From positions 1 to 24,633 of the IMG/VR virus record IMGVR_UViG_3300030060_004082: a stretch of 24,633 nt of DNA; one strand, written 5' to 3'. The notes beneath the pieces are model-generated. The model had not been told where the DNA came from. It made no database searches and was given only the letters and a program-made list of their open reading frames with translations. Made by a program: the position numbers and the translations under genes. Below are positions 7,966-15,711 of the stretch, piece by piece. Positions within the stretch are counted from its first letter, which is position 1; each line of letters begins with the position of its first letter. Source of the DNA: a virus.

Positions 7966-8646
7966 TTAAGCTCTCCTGATAGAAAAAATACCCGGTGCAA
8001 TCTTTAAAGAAGCCCTGCTGCTATCCTGATCTGCCGCTCTCTGAAACTCTTCCTCATAAATACCTTTCAGCATTGGCACCCTATCAGGGGCTCTCTTCAA
8101 AGCAATGTAATAAGCTAGTCCAGCCGCCAAACAAGGATAAAACCTGAATGGCATATCCACTGTATTAACGCTGGCATCCGCATCTTCAATGCGAACCAGG
8201 CGATTAATAATCAATTGGTCTGTGCTGTTTTCAGCAGCAGGCCAGATATACAAGCGTGGTGTGATTTGTTTATCCAGAAACCATTGGGTTGGCCTGGCTT
8301 TAGTCGCTTTGTTAGGTATATTCCAATATTCGGAACGACTTACCTGTTCCATCGAAATATCAGTTGTTGTACTTCCTTCAGTTCTTCTGACAATTACATC
8401 CAGAACATCAATGGTGCTGGCAGACAAATCAATATATTCATCAGCTTCAGTTAACGTAGTTGTTGAGTTTGTTACTGTCCATTGGTTTAGCCCTCTGTTT
8501 CCCCAATCGGCAAACAAAAGGTTGAGGGATCTCCTTGCGGTGACCCCATCATAACCAGTGCGAAATTCCAGACCGCATCTTTCAAATGCTTCTTCTATAT
8601 ATTCCGCAACATCCGGCTCAAAATCTCTAGATCCTGACGTAGCCAT
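7966..8646 (-). CDS. Putative neck/tail tube (nozzle or adaptor) protein
   Basis: A 226-residue protein with an N-terminal helical part (DVAEYIEEAFERCGLEF, then TARRSLNLLFADWGNRG) followed by the WTVTNSTTTLTEADEYIDL strand region and the IDVLDVIVRRTEG, RPTQWFLDK, RLYIWPAAE pattern, then a C-terminal helix (KGIYEEEFQRAAD). This layout (helical start, beta insertion with a WP motif, helical end) is like gp11/adaptor proteins that line the head-to-tail connector of podoviruses, and resembles its neighbour at 6941-7630 distantly. AAAGGAA precedes the ATG. Together the two may build stacked rings beneath the portal. Assignment as nozzle versus adaptor is uncertain. Confidence 0.7.
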   Translation of the reverse strand: MATSGSRDFEPDVAEYIEEAFERCGLEFRTGYDGVTARRSLNLLFADWGNRGLNQWTVTNSTTTLTEADEYIDLSASTIDVLDVIVRRTEGSTTTDISMEQVSRSEYWNIPNKATKARPTQWFLDKQITPRLYIWPAAENSTDQLIINRLVRIEDADASVNTVDMPFRFYPCLAAGLAYYIALKRAPDRVPMLKGIYEEEFQRAADQDSSRASLKIAPGIFSIRRA

Positions 8647-8658
8647 TTACCGATTCCT

Positions 8659-9282
8659 TTAAGAAAAGAATGTCGTCATTGCAGTTAGATCTGTAACAGC
8701 AGTAAAGGTTACATATCCTCCGGCTTTGAATAAAAGGCCGTCATCTGGAATATCCGGATAAGAGTTAGTGCTGGCTCCTGCAACAGTCGCAAATTGCATA
8801 ATAATTGTACCTGTTGCAGATCCTTCCCTGAACTTGAGCGTTGCCGCGCCACTACCGTTAACCACATAGATACCGCGTAAACGGCATCTTGATGCTGAGA
8901 TAACACCGCTGCAACTGGTGCCAGATCCTGCACTCACATTACCGGCAGAAGATCCCGAAGTTGCTATCTGGGTGACTGTTTGGAAAAAACTACTGCCCGT
9001 AGCCGTGCCAGTGTCAGCACCTGTTATAACTTCAGTTATAGCAGTTCCGCTTTCATCTGTACCAGTAACGGTAAATGTAATACCTGAGTCATCTCCTGCA
9101 GACAAAATGGTGACGTTCCTTGGGCAATCCATCGTAACAGACCCCCCGGAAGCTAATGCACCACCGATGGTTAAATTGGCAGCACCACTAATACTAGCAG
9201 CAGTGCTAATGCCATCGGTATCTGCGGCAGCAGCTTCTATAAAGCTGGATGCTACATCACTACCTGAACCTTTAAGGGCCAT
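8659..9282 (-). CDS. Beta-rich head/decoration-like protein, unknown
   Basis: A 207-residue Gly/Ala/Ser/Thr-rich protein without charged clusters, predicted to be nearly all beta. Motifs such as NVTILSAGDDSGITFTVTG and RLRGIYVVNGSGAATLKF suggest a beta-sandwich virion protein. It has a strong GGGAGG ribosome-binding site and lies between another beta-sandwich protein and the neck genes. A capsid decoration or vertex protein is plausible; a tail protein is the alternative. No catalytic residues are evident. Confidence 0.7.
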   Translation of the reverse strand: MALKGSGSDVASSFIEAAAADTDGISTAASISGAANLTIGGALASGGSVTMDCPRNVTILSAGDDSGITFTVTGTDESGTAITEVITGADTGTATGSSFFQTVTQIATSGSSAGNVSAGSGTSCSGVISASRCRLRGIYVVNGSGAATLKFREGSATGTIIMQFATVAGASTNSYPDIPDDGLLFKAGGYVTFTAVTDLTAMTTFFS

Positions 9283-9303
9283 AGCGATCTACCTCCCTTA
9301 TCG

Positions 9304-10014
9304 TTATCGTTCAACTGCTGCAAAAATGTAGTCAACGGTCATCGTCTTTGCTGCAGCGGCACCATTCTGAATACCGAAGCTAATAGTAAGGTCTTCATCA
9401 TCAGGCGCATTTGTTAACGTAGTTTCCGTTGCAACTTTTGAATCATCTATAAAGATTTCAAAAGCACCGCCGCCGGAACTTCCACCAGTTGGGTTGTAAT
9501 GGAAAGATGCAGTCAAAAACGTATCGTCAGCTACAGTAGCAACTGAGCTATTAGTTGTCGCAGAATTATCTTTTTCAACAAGGAAATCCATGGTTGCAGC
9601 ACCATCAGCTTTAATGAAGAAAACTCCATCTGTCGTATCAAGCGGCGAGGTATCAGTAATACCAAGGCCCATAACAAAATCAGATTGGGTAGCGTCACTA
9701 ACCTTAAATCTTGCTTTAAAGAACATGTTCTTTGTTGCAACGTACTTGAAAGCTTCCCCTTTCAGTTGGAGAAAATCCAAATCGTCATCAGCATCATCGT
9801 TAGTGATTAAAAGCCAACCACCGGGGCCACTTGCAAGTGCTTCACTAGCGTCACCGCTTCCAGCCTCAGTTGTGGTGATTGTCCACTCATCAGCGTGATA
9901 AGTAAGAAAATCATTAAAATAAGTTGTGTACTTAGTAGGGTCTAGGTACGGGAGTTGAAATAAAGGGTTTCCAGGTACTTGATTGGATACACCAGTACGA
10001 AAATGAGTAGGCAT
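9304..10014 (-). CDS. Putative head decoration/fibre beta-sandwich protein
   Basis: A 236-residue protein. After a 30-residue leader with FQLPYLDPTKYTTYFNDFL, it shows the alternating strands of a concanavalin-like sandwich: DEWTITTTEAG, FFKARFKVSDA, GVFFIKADG and FEIFIDDSKV, ending TMTVDYIFAAVE. Proteins of this type follow the capsid gene in marine podoviruses and may be abundant decoration proteins. It has a perfect AAGGAGGA ribosome-binding site and is preceded by a hairpin plus a TATAAT box, so its expression level may be set separately from the rest of the operon. The decoration role is inferred. Confidence 0.7.
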   Translation of the reverse strand: MPTHFRTGVSNQVPGNPLFQLPYLDPTKYTTYFNDFLTYHADEWTITTTEAGSGDASEALASGPGGWLLITNDDADDDLDFLQLKGEAFKYVATKNMFFKARFKVSDATQSDFVMGLGITDTSPLDTTDGVFFIKADGAATMDFLVEKDNSATTNSSVATVADDTFLTASFHYNPTGGSSGGGAFEIFIDDSKVATETTLTNAPDDEDLTISFGIQNGAAAAKTMTVDYIFAAVER

Positions 10015-10047
10015 AACAGTTCCTCCTTAGAACCAACGCATAGCGTC

Positions 10048-10053
10048 ATTATA
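10048..10053 (-). promoter_or_regulatory. Possible -10 box below the capsid gene
   Basis: A perfect TATAAT on the minus strand lies about 34 nt before the ATG of the beta-sandwich gene at 10014, just below the capsid-gene hairpin. No convincing -35 box is seen at 16-18 bp, so a phage-specific or activator-dependent promoter, or chance, are all possible. Confidence 0.3.
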
Positions 10054-10064
10054 CTACAAACTAC

Positions 10065-10088
10065 AAGAGTGGCCTTGCGGCCACTCTT
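10065..10088 (-). terminator. Intercistronic hairpin after the major capsid gene
   Basis: A perfect 10-bp stem (AAGAGTGGCC with GGCCACTCTT) closes a 4-nt loop that reads GCAA on the minus strand, a GNRA tetraloop. It lies 19 nt past the capsid-gene stop. No U-tract follows, so it is more likely a partial terminator, RNA-stability or processing hairpin than a full stop. It would favour capsid mRNA over downstream genes. Confidence 0.7.
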
Positions 10089-10106
10089 ACAGCTTTATAT
10101 GGAACA

Positions 10107-11015
10107 TTAAGCTCCTTGAGATCCGAAGACACATCGAGGGTTGCTCCATCCGAATGAATAACGCTCTCTAGCCTTGTAGCGAACATTACCCGTATCGAAG
10201 TCGCCTTCCATAGAAGTGCTAATCGGGGTTCTTTCAAAGTGCTTAAACCCATCAGGACAGTCAGTCAGAACAAACCATGCATCAGTATCTGTCAGGAAGT
10301 GGTTAACTGCATAGCCTTCCGGCAACAGTCCCATATTCTTAACTGCGTTGATGTCATTGTCTGCAGTACCAACCCTGCCTGGGGTTTCCAGCAAACGATC
10401 AGCAACAAACTGAAGTTGAGGAGGAACAATCAGTTTCATTCCTCTTAAAGCCAGAATCATATTTCTGTCATCAACAAAAGTTGAGATGCTGATTAAAGCA
10501 TTTTCCAATGAAGTTTCGTTCAGGTCTGACATCGTCGTTTGACGGTTTGCCAGTGAACCTCCATCAGCTAATGTGTGTGCAGTGTTAATCAAGGAAACAC
10601 CGTCACCGCCGGTATAGCTGCTGCTGAACGCATTATTCAGGACGTTTGCAGCTTTCACCTGCTTGGTGTGAGCCATGCTTCTTGCAAGAGCCTTTGTATA
10701 ACGAGCGCCAAGGCGGTCATACAAATTATCTTCTACTGCTTCCTCAGTCAAAGCAAATGCAAGGGCTACTGTCTCGTGGGTATAACGAGCAGTAAAGCCT
10801 TCGGTTGCACTGTCGAACTGAACACCTTGGCCTTCCGATTTAACAGAAGCATTGCCAAAACCTACGATGAGTACTTCTTCTTCAAACGCTCGGTCTGAAG
10901 ATTCCGTATCAAAGATCTCAGCATGTTCGTTTTCATAACGATCATACTCCATGCCAAAAAGGGCATTAAGACCAGGCTCTAGTTCTTTCGCTAATTGTGC
11001 GCGTGAAATTGCCAT
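10107..11015 (-). CDS. Major capsid protein
   Basis: A 302-residue protein in the canonical place after scaffold and decoration genes. It resembles HK97-fold phage major capsid proteins of the Mu-like/marine podovirus type: N-terminal helix (LAKELEPGLNALFGMEYDRY), an E-loop-like acidic stretch (about 35-70), the TEEAVEDNLYDRLGARYTKAL spine helix region (read in parts), and late strands with MKLIVPPQLQFVADRLL and the C-terminal ARERYSFGWSNPRCVFG. It has a strong GGGAGG ribosome-binding site 15 nt after the previous gene. It self-assembles on the scaffold into the procapsid. No protease gene is seen in the window. The fold is inferred from motif pattern and synteny. Confidence 0.88.
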   Translation of the reverse strand: MAISRAQLAKELEPGLNALFGMEYDRYENEHAEIFDTESSDRAFEEEVLIVGFGNASVKSEGQGVQFDSATEGFTARYTHETVALAFALTEEAVEDNLYDRLGARYTKALARSMAHTKQVKAANVLNNAFSSSYTGGDGVSLINTAHTLADGGSLANRQTTMSDLNETSLENALISISTFVDDRNMILALRGMKLIVPPQLQFVADRLLETPGRVGTADNDINAVKNMGLLPEGYAVNHFLTDTDAWFVLTDCPDGFKHFERTPISTSMEGDFDTGNVRYKARERYSFGWSNPRCVFGSQGA

Positions 11016-11029
11016 TTATCGAGCCTCCC

Positions 11030-11638
11030 TTATGCTAGGCCAACTTGCTTCTGACCAAACAGATGGTTCTGTATGGTGACAAGCACGTTGGTATTGGCTG
11101 TACTTACATCTGAATTTTCCGGGTCTTCCGAAATATCCAGGGCTTTCATTGGCAATGTTGCTGTTGTTGCTCCAGTTGAAACGTCTAACTCTACATACGA
11201 AATACCGCTGTCAGAGCTACCCGTTCCAGTGTTATCAACAATATCAAAATTGCCTAACAAGTCAGCAACAGGGAAAGCCGCATCAGCTTGCACCAAGAAC
11301 ACATCCATCGGATGGTCAAAGAGGAAAGCTACTGCATCAGTGGCCGCGTTACCGGGCCAATAATTGCTCCATGTTGGCTTGCTTGTGGTTGGATCAGTGT
11401 AGAAACATCCGTTAAATACGCCAACGATGATATCGCTGGTCGCGCTACCACCATCTGCTCTAGCGATCCGAGTAACAATACCAGCAGTATTCTGGGTAAC
11501 AATGTCGCCCATATAGATGTTGGTAGTGTTCGTTGCATCGCCAGTCGTTATTCGATAACGAGACTGTCCTGAAGAGTTGTAATTACCCTGCAGGTTACGC
11601 ACATAACGGAGTCCAAAAGGCGCATCTTTATTGGCCAT
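11030..11638 (-). CDS. Capsid decoration-like structural protein
   Basis: A 202-residue protein beginning MANKDAPFGLRYVRNLQG, an opening I recognise from many marine phage proteins encoded beside the capsid gene. The middle is beta-rich with YMGDIVTQNTAGIVTRIAR and VGVFNGCFYTDPT, and there is no signal peptide. The C-terminus (VLVTIQNHLFGQKQVGLA) is conserved in type. GGAG precedes the ATG. It lies directly upstream of the capsid gene and is likely a capsid cement/stabilising or minor head protein; that role is inferred from position and composition. Confidence 0.75.
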   Translation of the reverse strand: MANKDAPFGLRYVRNLQGNYNSSGQSRYRITTGDATNTTNIYMGDIVTQNTAGIVTRIARADGGSATSDIIVGVFNGCFYTDPTTSKPTWSNYWPGNAATDAVAFLFDHPMDVFLVQADAAFPVADLLGNFDIVDNTGTGSSDSGISYVELDVSTGATTATLPMKALDISEDPENSDVSTANTNVLVTIQNHLFGQKQVGLA

Positions 11639-11671
11639 TTGATTTTTCTCCTATATAAACACAATCAAAAT

Positions 11672-12145
11672 TTAAGTTTCTCCAGAACCACCAAAGGTTA
11701 CTTTCGATTTACGTTCCTGAGATATCGGCATACGAGGGTCACTATCTTTCATCAGATCATTATCCACAGCAGTCATTTGATGCTCTGTTTGTTTCTGATA
11801 ATACTGATTTCTCTCGTTTGCCGTTTCCTCCGGTATCTTGGCAAGGATTAATCCACCAACGCCCACAGTGCCAGCATGCTTACCTTCATCGATTGTCGGC
11901 AAATCATAGCCTTCAACCTCTGATGGATGCACTGGCTCATATCCCTCACGGAATCGCATGTGTACATTAGTTTTATCCTCCTCACCACGGATATGGGTTC
12001 TAATCCATCGGTAACGCATACCTGGCGGTGCTGGCGGTGTTTCTAATACTTGAGGTGGAGTCCATGGCTGTCGAGCCGCTTTTTCTGTCCTTGAGCTCTC
12101 TGCCCTAGGCTTTCTGTTTGATCCGGCGGTTTTTTGCTTCGTCAT
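11672..12145 (-). CDS. Hypothetical head-module protein
   Basis: A 157-residue, strongly charged protein. The first 30 residues are basic and Ser/Arg-rich (KQKTAGSNRKPRAESSR), followed by a conserved-looking core MRYRWIRTHIRGEEDKTN and FREGYEPVHPSEVEGYDLP. The last 45 residues are charged and probably helical. Its ATG overlaps the scaffold stop by 4 nt (ATGA), indicating coupled translation with the scaffold. The basic leader could contact DNA or the scaffold. It may be a scaffold partner or minor capsid component; no family function is known to me. Confidence 0.7.
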   Translation of the reverse strand: MTKQKTAGSNRKPRAESSRTEKAARQPWTPPQVLETPPAPPGMRYRWIRTHIRGEEDKTNVHMRFREGYEPVHPSEVEGYDLPTIDEGKHAGTVGVGGLILAKIPEETANERNQYYQKQTEHQMTAVDNDLMKDSDPRMPISQERKSKVTFGGSGET

Positions 12146-13227
12146 GATGCCTGCAACCTCAATTTTTGTTTTGCGTATTCTTTGAACGGAACACCTAGTT
12201 TCTTGGCTAATGCCTGTTCGCTAGGGGTCAGTTCAACCCTACGATCATTTTGACTGCGTCCATTTCCTGTTGTGCGCGTACCGGAAACTACGGTTTGGAC
12301 GGGTTTCCCGCTGTTTCCTACGTTGTTTTCCGCTTGGAACCTGTTTGGAAGTTCTTCGCGTAATCTATTGTCAAGCTGAGAATAGTATTCATCAGACTCT
12401 AAGTCAATTCCTGACTCAGCTAATTCCTGATGTATTGCCATAGCTGTATTGGTCATAATCCGATCAACACCAAACCATTCGTTCTTTTCGGCCCACCCTT
12501 GAGCTTTTGGAGACGGCTGCGCATATTGCGCATCTGGTTGCTCCTGGGGCTGCGTCTGTGGTTGTTGAGCCGGAGGATTTATCGGGGCATTTGCCTGATT
12601 CTGATTATAGGCTGCTAAATCCTGCTCATATTGCGCCAGATCACGCTTATACTGTTCAAGCGCATTTCTGTCAGCTTCAGCCCGTGCTAACTGCTGCTGG
12701 GCCTCAACCATTAAATTAGAATCACCAGCTTCATAAGCTTTCGTTAATGCTATTTTTGCAGAATCAACTTCTGCATCTACCCTACCCTGGAATTCACTCG
12801 TATAATTCTTAGATAAAGCAAGATTTTCTTTAGCTGTTGTTTCTTCCCTTAACTGAATCTGGGAAGAAAGTTTTTTGTTTTCTTCCTGCAATTGTTTTGC
12901 ATATTGAAGGGCTTGTATTTCTCGACGTTGAAAATCTTTAGCCTGCTTAATAGCCTGGTTAACACGGTTCTGGGCTTTCTTTGCTTCCTGTTCTACTTCA
13001 GAAAGTTCCCCATCATCCTGCCCTAACGAACCATCTTCAAAGTTTTCTTTTACTTCATCTTCAGTAATAGGGGCAACTTCACCAACATCCTCATCAGTAA
13101 GATCGATAAAAGTTGACTCATCTTGCGGGTCTTCAATATCAGAACGCTTATGTTCAGGAACAGCCGCGCTTTTAATATTGTCGTCGTTTAAATTTTCTAG
13201 TGCTTCACTTAAAGTTTCTTCTGCCAT
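12142..13227 (-). CDS. Capsid scaffolding protein
   Basis: A 361-residue protein with the usual scaffold build: an acidic N-terminal third (residues 1-80), a long coiled-coil segment (about 80-205, AKKAQNRVNQAIKQAKDF onward), a Pro/Gln-rich hinge (210-240) and a basic C-terminal helical region ending LTPSEQALAKKLGVPFKEYA, the capsid-binding type of terminus. It would form the internal template for capsid assembly and leave or be degraded afterward. It has a GAGGTG ribosome-binding site. Placement between portal-side genes and the capsid gene supports the call. Confidence 0.85.
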   Translation of the reverse strand: MAEETLSEALENLNDDNIKSAAVPEHKRSDIEDPQDESTFIDLTDEDVGEVAPITEDEVKENFEDGSLGQDDGELSEVEQEAKKAQNRVNQAIKQAKDFQRREIQALQYAKQLQEENKKLSSQIQLREETTAKENLALSKNYTSEFQGRVDAEVDSAKIALTKAYEAGDSNLMVEAQQQLARAEADRNALEQYKRDLAQYEQDLAAYNQNQANAPINPPAQQPQTQPQEQPDAQYAQPSPKAQGWAEKNEWFGVDRIMTNTAMAIHQELAESGIDLESDEYYSQLDNRLREELPNRFQAENNVGNSGKPVQTVVSGTRTTGNGRSQNDRRVELTPSEQALAKKLGVPFKEYAKQKLRLQAS

Positions 13228-13235
13228 GGTTCACC

Positions 13236-13676
13236 TCACAAAGCTTTAATGTCATCAGGATCTAAGATGGTGCCAATCACCTCATCATCATTAATGATTC
13301 GGACTTCAGCATCATCTTCTAAAGAAAAACGCGCTCCAGCATATCGGCCTATAAGCACCCAATCGCCTTCCTTGCACCATGGTTCGCCAGCAAACTTGCT
13401 GTCATCCTGGTAAGCCAGAGGGCCAATCTTGAGAACATAAGCGACAACGGTAGCCAGGCTTTCACGATCGGTAGTCTGTTTTGTTAACAGAATACCTGCG
13501 TCAGTTTTTCCTTTGCCTTTGTAAGGTAATACAAGCAAACGCCACCCGACAGGGTTAGGCATCCTTTCAATTAGAGTTTTGTCCAGAATGGACGGGTCCA
13601 GGATTTTGCTTTCTTCCGGTATGTATGCGTCTGTTAAAGACGTTGGTGCGACAGCATCTGTTGCCAGATCACTCAT
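13236..13676 (-). CDS. GroES-like co-chaperonin
   Basis: A 146-residue protein with a Cpn10/GroES-like body after a 40-residue extension: PVGWRLLVLPYKGKGKTDAG corresponds to the first barrel strands and mobile-loop entry, ILLTKQTTDRESLATVVAYV to the mobile loop and following strand, and WCKEGDWVLIGRYAGARF plus VRIINDDEVIGTILDP to the last strands. It likely pairs with the host GroEL to fold capsid or other virion proteins, like T4 gp31. The start is set at the ATG at 13676, with AAGGAG six bases upstream, rather than a GTG five codons earlier. It overlaps the upstream gene by 8 nt. The target protein is unknown. Confidence 0.85.
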   Translation of the reverse strand: MSDLATDAVAPTSLTDAYIPEESKILDPSILDKTLIERMPNPVGWRLLVLPYKGKGKTDAGILLTKQTTDRESLATVVAYVLKIGPLAYQDDSKFAGEPWCKEGDWVLIGRYAGARFSLEDDAEVRIINDDEVIGTILDPDDIKAL

Positions 13677-13866
13677 CGAAATCTCCTTCACTTTGCAACG
13701 CTTTCCTTAGTTCATCGTGCAGGGTGCGAAGCGCAGACAATTCACCCATGACGAATCGGTAATCCTCCATGTCTTTAATATTACCGCTTGAAATATATTC
13801 TACTCTATCGGCTTCAAGCTGTTTTATTTTTTCATGTATAAAATTTGCGAGATTAATTGAATCCAT
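13669..13866 (-). CDS. Small helical protein of unknown function
   Basis: A 65-residue protein predicted to be a helical hairpin or coiled coil: FIHEKIKQLEADRVEYISSG then MGELSALRTLHDELRKAL, with an acidic tail. It lies between the EF-hand protein and the co-chaperonin and overlaps the co-chaperonin start by 8 nt. Its tail codons contain the AAGGAG that serves the next gene. It may be a small assembly partner. No family was recognised. Confidence 0.65.
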   Translation of the reverse strand: MDSINLANFIHEKIKQLEADRVEYISSGNIKDMEDYRFVMGELSALRTLHDELRKALQSEGDFDE

Positions 13867-13874
13867 TTAATTGC

Positions 13875-15536
13875 TTACGGCATCATATAAACCCCAGACG
13901 GATTATATGGCATCTGAGGCATTTGTGGATAAGAGCCACCGAACTGATTGCCCTTATTAGCAGAAAACAAATTAGCTAAATAGGATTGAGCGGCGTTTGC
14001 ATTTGTTTGTGCGCCACTTGCTGCACCTGCAGTTGTTCCAGTGCCTGTTGTTCCTGTTTGAGTCTCTGCTCCTGCTTCTCCTGCCGGAGTTGAAGGTCTT
14101 GTCGGAATAGCAGAAAAACCACCGTAGTAGGACAAAGGTGCCATGGTTTGGCTGGGTCCATAGCCATATCCATAACCACCAAAGATTGATGGACTCATGG
14201 GATTAGCCATGCCTGCATATGGAAGGAACGGAGTTTGACTCATGTAGGGCTGACCAAACTGTGGCATTTGCGGCATCATTAAATTTTGATATTGCTGATA
14301 CGGATTATAACCCTGCTGGGTGGAAAACGGATTTGTTGTAGTTTGTTGAGATTGTTGCTGTGCTGCCTGAAGTTGCTGAATCAGTGCTAAAAGCTCCGCA
14401 ATGCCGGTATTTTCTGTACCTGTAGTAGTTACACCAGGAGTTGTTTCTGTTTCAGGAGTTGTTGTAGTAGTTGTAGTAGTTGTAGTTTCTTCTGTATTTT
14501 GAGCAGATAAATTCGCAAGTCTTTCCGCTTCAGCTGCATCAAGTTCTTCTTGACTCATTGCCGTATTGGTGATTGCCTGCTCTTGTTCAGCTGCGCTAAC
14601 AACACCATCGCCATTTAGATCGTAGCCTAATGAAAGCGCATTTGTCTGGTTATCTTCGGCCATTTGGCGAGTCATGCCTCTCGCCATTAACTCTTGAATT
14701 CTAGCTTCTACAGCAGGGTTAAAATTATCTTCTGCTCGAGCTTGCATTTCTCCCGGAACATATGCACCAATTGCTTTAAATTTTTCAACTTCTGAAACAG
14801 CACCATCATTATTAATATCCCAACCATAACTAATAGCATTTCTCTGGTTATCTTCAGCCATTTTCCGAGTCATGCCTCTCGCCATTAATTCCTGAATACG
14901 AGCTTCATAAGGGCCAAGTGCAAAAATTTGTGCTGTACTGCTTAGTCCGGTGTCTTCGTTAGTCGTTCTCCCAGTTGTAATTCCTTCTGTCCGTTCAGTG
15001 GCAGTAACGACTCCATCACCATCAAAATCATAACCAGCGTTAAGCGCACCTTGATGATCTGATATTGCTTCTTCACGAGTCCTAAAAGGTTTTCCAGGTA
15101 TGCCGGTAGGCTGGGCCATCAACTCGGCAATCCTCGCCTCAAAAGCAGAATCTCCACCTTCCTGCATACCAACGGGTCTTTTAGGTGCTATTGGCACTTC
15201 TTTCGGAGCACCCGGAGTTCTTCCCATTTTTGGGATTCTTGTTGGTTTGGGCTGCGGAATTGGTGCAGAAGTGCCATAGGTTACGCCCCGCCGCGCATGA
15301 TAAATCCTCAATGCCTGGTCGCGGGTAATGCCTGGAAAATTTGACATTATTTTTTGTACTGCTCTTTCTATTTCCATAGCAGGATTTCTTCTAGGACCGC
15401 CTAACAAAGGCGGTCGAGGATTACTGAGACCCGCAATTCTGTCTGTCATGCCTCCTCCCTGCATACCTCTCGCTGCAGCTGCTGCCGCCATCCCTTCTTT
15501 GGTATAGGGATAATGTTTATTTCCGACTTGTGGCAT
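13875..15536 (-). CDS. EF-hand repeat protein in the portal-scaffold interval
   Basis: A 553-residue mosaic protein. The N-terminus (MPQVGNKHYPYTKEGMAAAA) is of a type seen in marine phages. Residues 52-90 are helical (FPGITRDQALRIYHARRG). Residues 131-325 hold three modules, each pairing a helix such as EARIQELMARGMTRKMAEDN with a 12-residue loop: DFDGDGVVTATE (170-181), DINNDGAVSEVE (240-251) and DLNGDGVVSAAE (306-317). All three keep Asp/Asn at positions 1, 3 and 5 and Glu at 12, the canonical EF-hand calcium pattern. A poly-Thr tract follows (about 356-367), then a Gln/Pro/Tyr/Met-rich low-complexity C-terminus. The start overlaps the upstream stop (TAATG). It could be an internal or portal-associated virion protein that uses calcium in seawater; function is unknown. 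Confidence 0.8.
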   Translation of the reverse strand: MPQVGNKHYPYTKEGMAAAAAARGMQGGGMTDRIAGLSNPRPPLLGGPRRNPAMEIERAVQKIMSNFPGITRDQALRIYHARRGVTYGTSAPIPQPKPTRIPKMGRTPGAPKEVPIAPKRPVGMQEGGDSAFEARIAELMAQPTGIPGKPFRTREEAISDHQGALNAGYDFDGDGVVTATERTEGITTGRTTNEDTGLSSTAQIFALGPYEARIQELMARGMTRKMAEDNQRNAISYGWDINNDGAVSEVEKFKAIGAYVPGEMQARAEDNFNPAVEARIQELMARGMTRQMAEDNQTNALSLGYDLNGDGVVSAAEQEQAITNTAMSQEELDAAEAERLANLSAQNTEETTTTTTTTTTPETETTPGVTTTGTENTGIAELLALIQQLQAAQQQSQQTTTNPFSTQQGYNPYQQYQNLMMPQMPQFGQPYMSQTPFLPYAGMANPMSPSIFGGYGYGYGPSQTMAPLSYYGGFSAIPTRPSTPAGEAGAETQTGTTGTGTTAGAASGAQTNANAAQSYLANLFSANKGNQFGGSYPQMPQMPYNPSGVYMMP

Positions 15537-15709
15537 TAGTAGACCCCTTCAAATTTGGTGCCTCGAAGTGCTGCTCCACCGCCGCGTGATTTACCTTTGC
15601 CCATACCGGGCGTTGAAGAAGCGTTAGTCTTTTCTTCTTTAATCGCTGAGTAATTAACCTTACCCTGATCTTTTACTGTAAAGCTGCCTTTCTGGACTTT
15701 GTCAGACAT
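15536..15709 (-). CDS. Small basic Gly-rich protein after the portal
   Basis: A 57-residue protein that is easy to miss by length. It starts MSDKVQKGSFTVKDQGKVNY and ends GGGAALRGTKFEGVY, a C-terminal motif I have seen in short proteins beside marine phage portal genes. It has a GGAGG ribosome-binding site 6 bases before its ATG, starts 2 nt after the portal stop, and overlaps the next ATG (TAATG). The basic, Gly-rich C-terminus might bind DNA or the portal. Tight packing and a strong ribosome-binding site make it a convincing gene; the role is unknown. Confidence 0.75.
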   Translation of the reverse strand: MSDKVQKGSFTVKDQGKVNYSAIKEEKTNASSTPGMGKGKSRGGGAALRGTKFEGVY

Positions 15710-15711
15710 TT

